Assembly: GCA_905182985.1 (NCBI GenBank)
Contig: CAJJDN010000046.1
Span: 113,298 to 177,297, forward strand
DNA from: Paramecium sonneborni
Taxonomy: Eukaryota; Ciliophora; Oligohymenophorea; Peniculida; Parameciidae
Length of the DNA: 64,000 nucleotides
Direction of reading: 5' to 3'
This document shows, piece by piece, positions 63,897 to 64,000 of this stretch. The translations under genes were made by a program, and so were the position numbers. Within the stretch, counting starts at the first letter, position 1; the number at the start of each line of letters is the position of its first letter. Below the pieces are notes generated by a model that worked only from the letters and a program-made list of their open reading frames with translations, was not told the DNA's origin and made no database searches.

Positions 63897-64000
63897 TCTA
63901 AAATTATGAAATGATAAAAATCCATATATAATTAGATATTTGAAAGAGAGTTTCAATAACTTAATTTGTATTATTAACAATAAAAGTAATTATAATATTT

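Overview
The window is ciliate macronuclear DNA, almost certainly from a Paramecium or close relative. It is very AT-rich. TAA and TAG are read as glutamine and TGA is the only stop. Genes are packed on both strands with tiny gaps (22 bp and 32 bp between two divergent start pairs). Nearly every gene is interrupted by 19-29 nt introns that start GTA and end AG. All exon joins below were made by eye: an intron was called only where removing a 19-35 nt GT..AG segment restored the frame and a sensible protein.

Layout. 1-1529 (-): a protein built of tandem ubiquitin-like domains, cut by the left edge. 2312-4578: a 1,133-bp exact duplication around a single N, probably an unmerged contig overlap, so the ribosomal protein eS25 gene appears twice; RidA follows. 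5.2-11.4 kb: Cache-like membrane sensor (one frameshift), senescence/spartin-domain protein, YKT6 R-SNARE, thioredoxin, AMPK gamma and a small membrane protein. 11.8-15.3 kb: two tandem myristoylated pseudokinase-EF-hand genes. 15.6-28 kb: SMU1, MZT1/MOZART1, an EF-hand protein, a clathrin-adaptor-like protein (VHS-like head, long coiled coil, alpha-adaptin-type appendage), two less clear genes and a CDKL-type kinase. 28.5-30.1 kb: a third pseudokinase. 30.5-38.5 kb: a 2,640-residue ubiquitin protease. 38.7 kb: U5 snRNA (-). 38.9-46.3 kb: a four-domain voltage-gated cation channel (-). 46.5-56.1 kb: coiled-coil protein, proteasome subunit Rpn9, small coiled-coil protein, Q/N-rich RING protein, TELO2, Qb/Qc SNARE. 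56.7-63.1 kb: three more pseudokinase-EF-hand genes, SKP1-like protein and a multi-pass membrane protein. 63.2-63.9 kb: two small genes of doubtful identity.

The most striking content is six related genes for kinase-dead, CDPK-shaped proteins: Met-Gly-x-Cys N-terminus, degenerate kinase domain and C-terminal EF hands. All six have lost the VAIK lysine, the HRD aspartate and the DFG motif. They look like membrane-anchored calcium-responsive scaffolds, and they sit beside a calcium-channel-like gene and another EF-hand gene. Other points of interest are a minority class of introns ending AAG (eleven cases) or CAG (one), in-frame TGA codons inside otherwise open genes, and the adaptor fusion.
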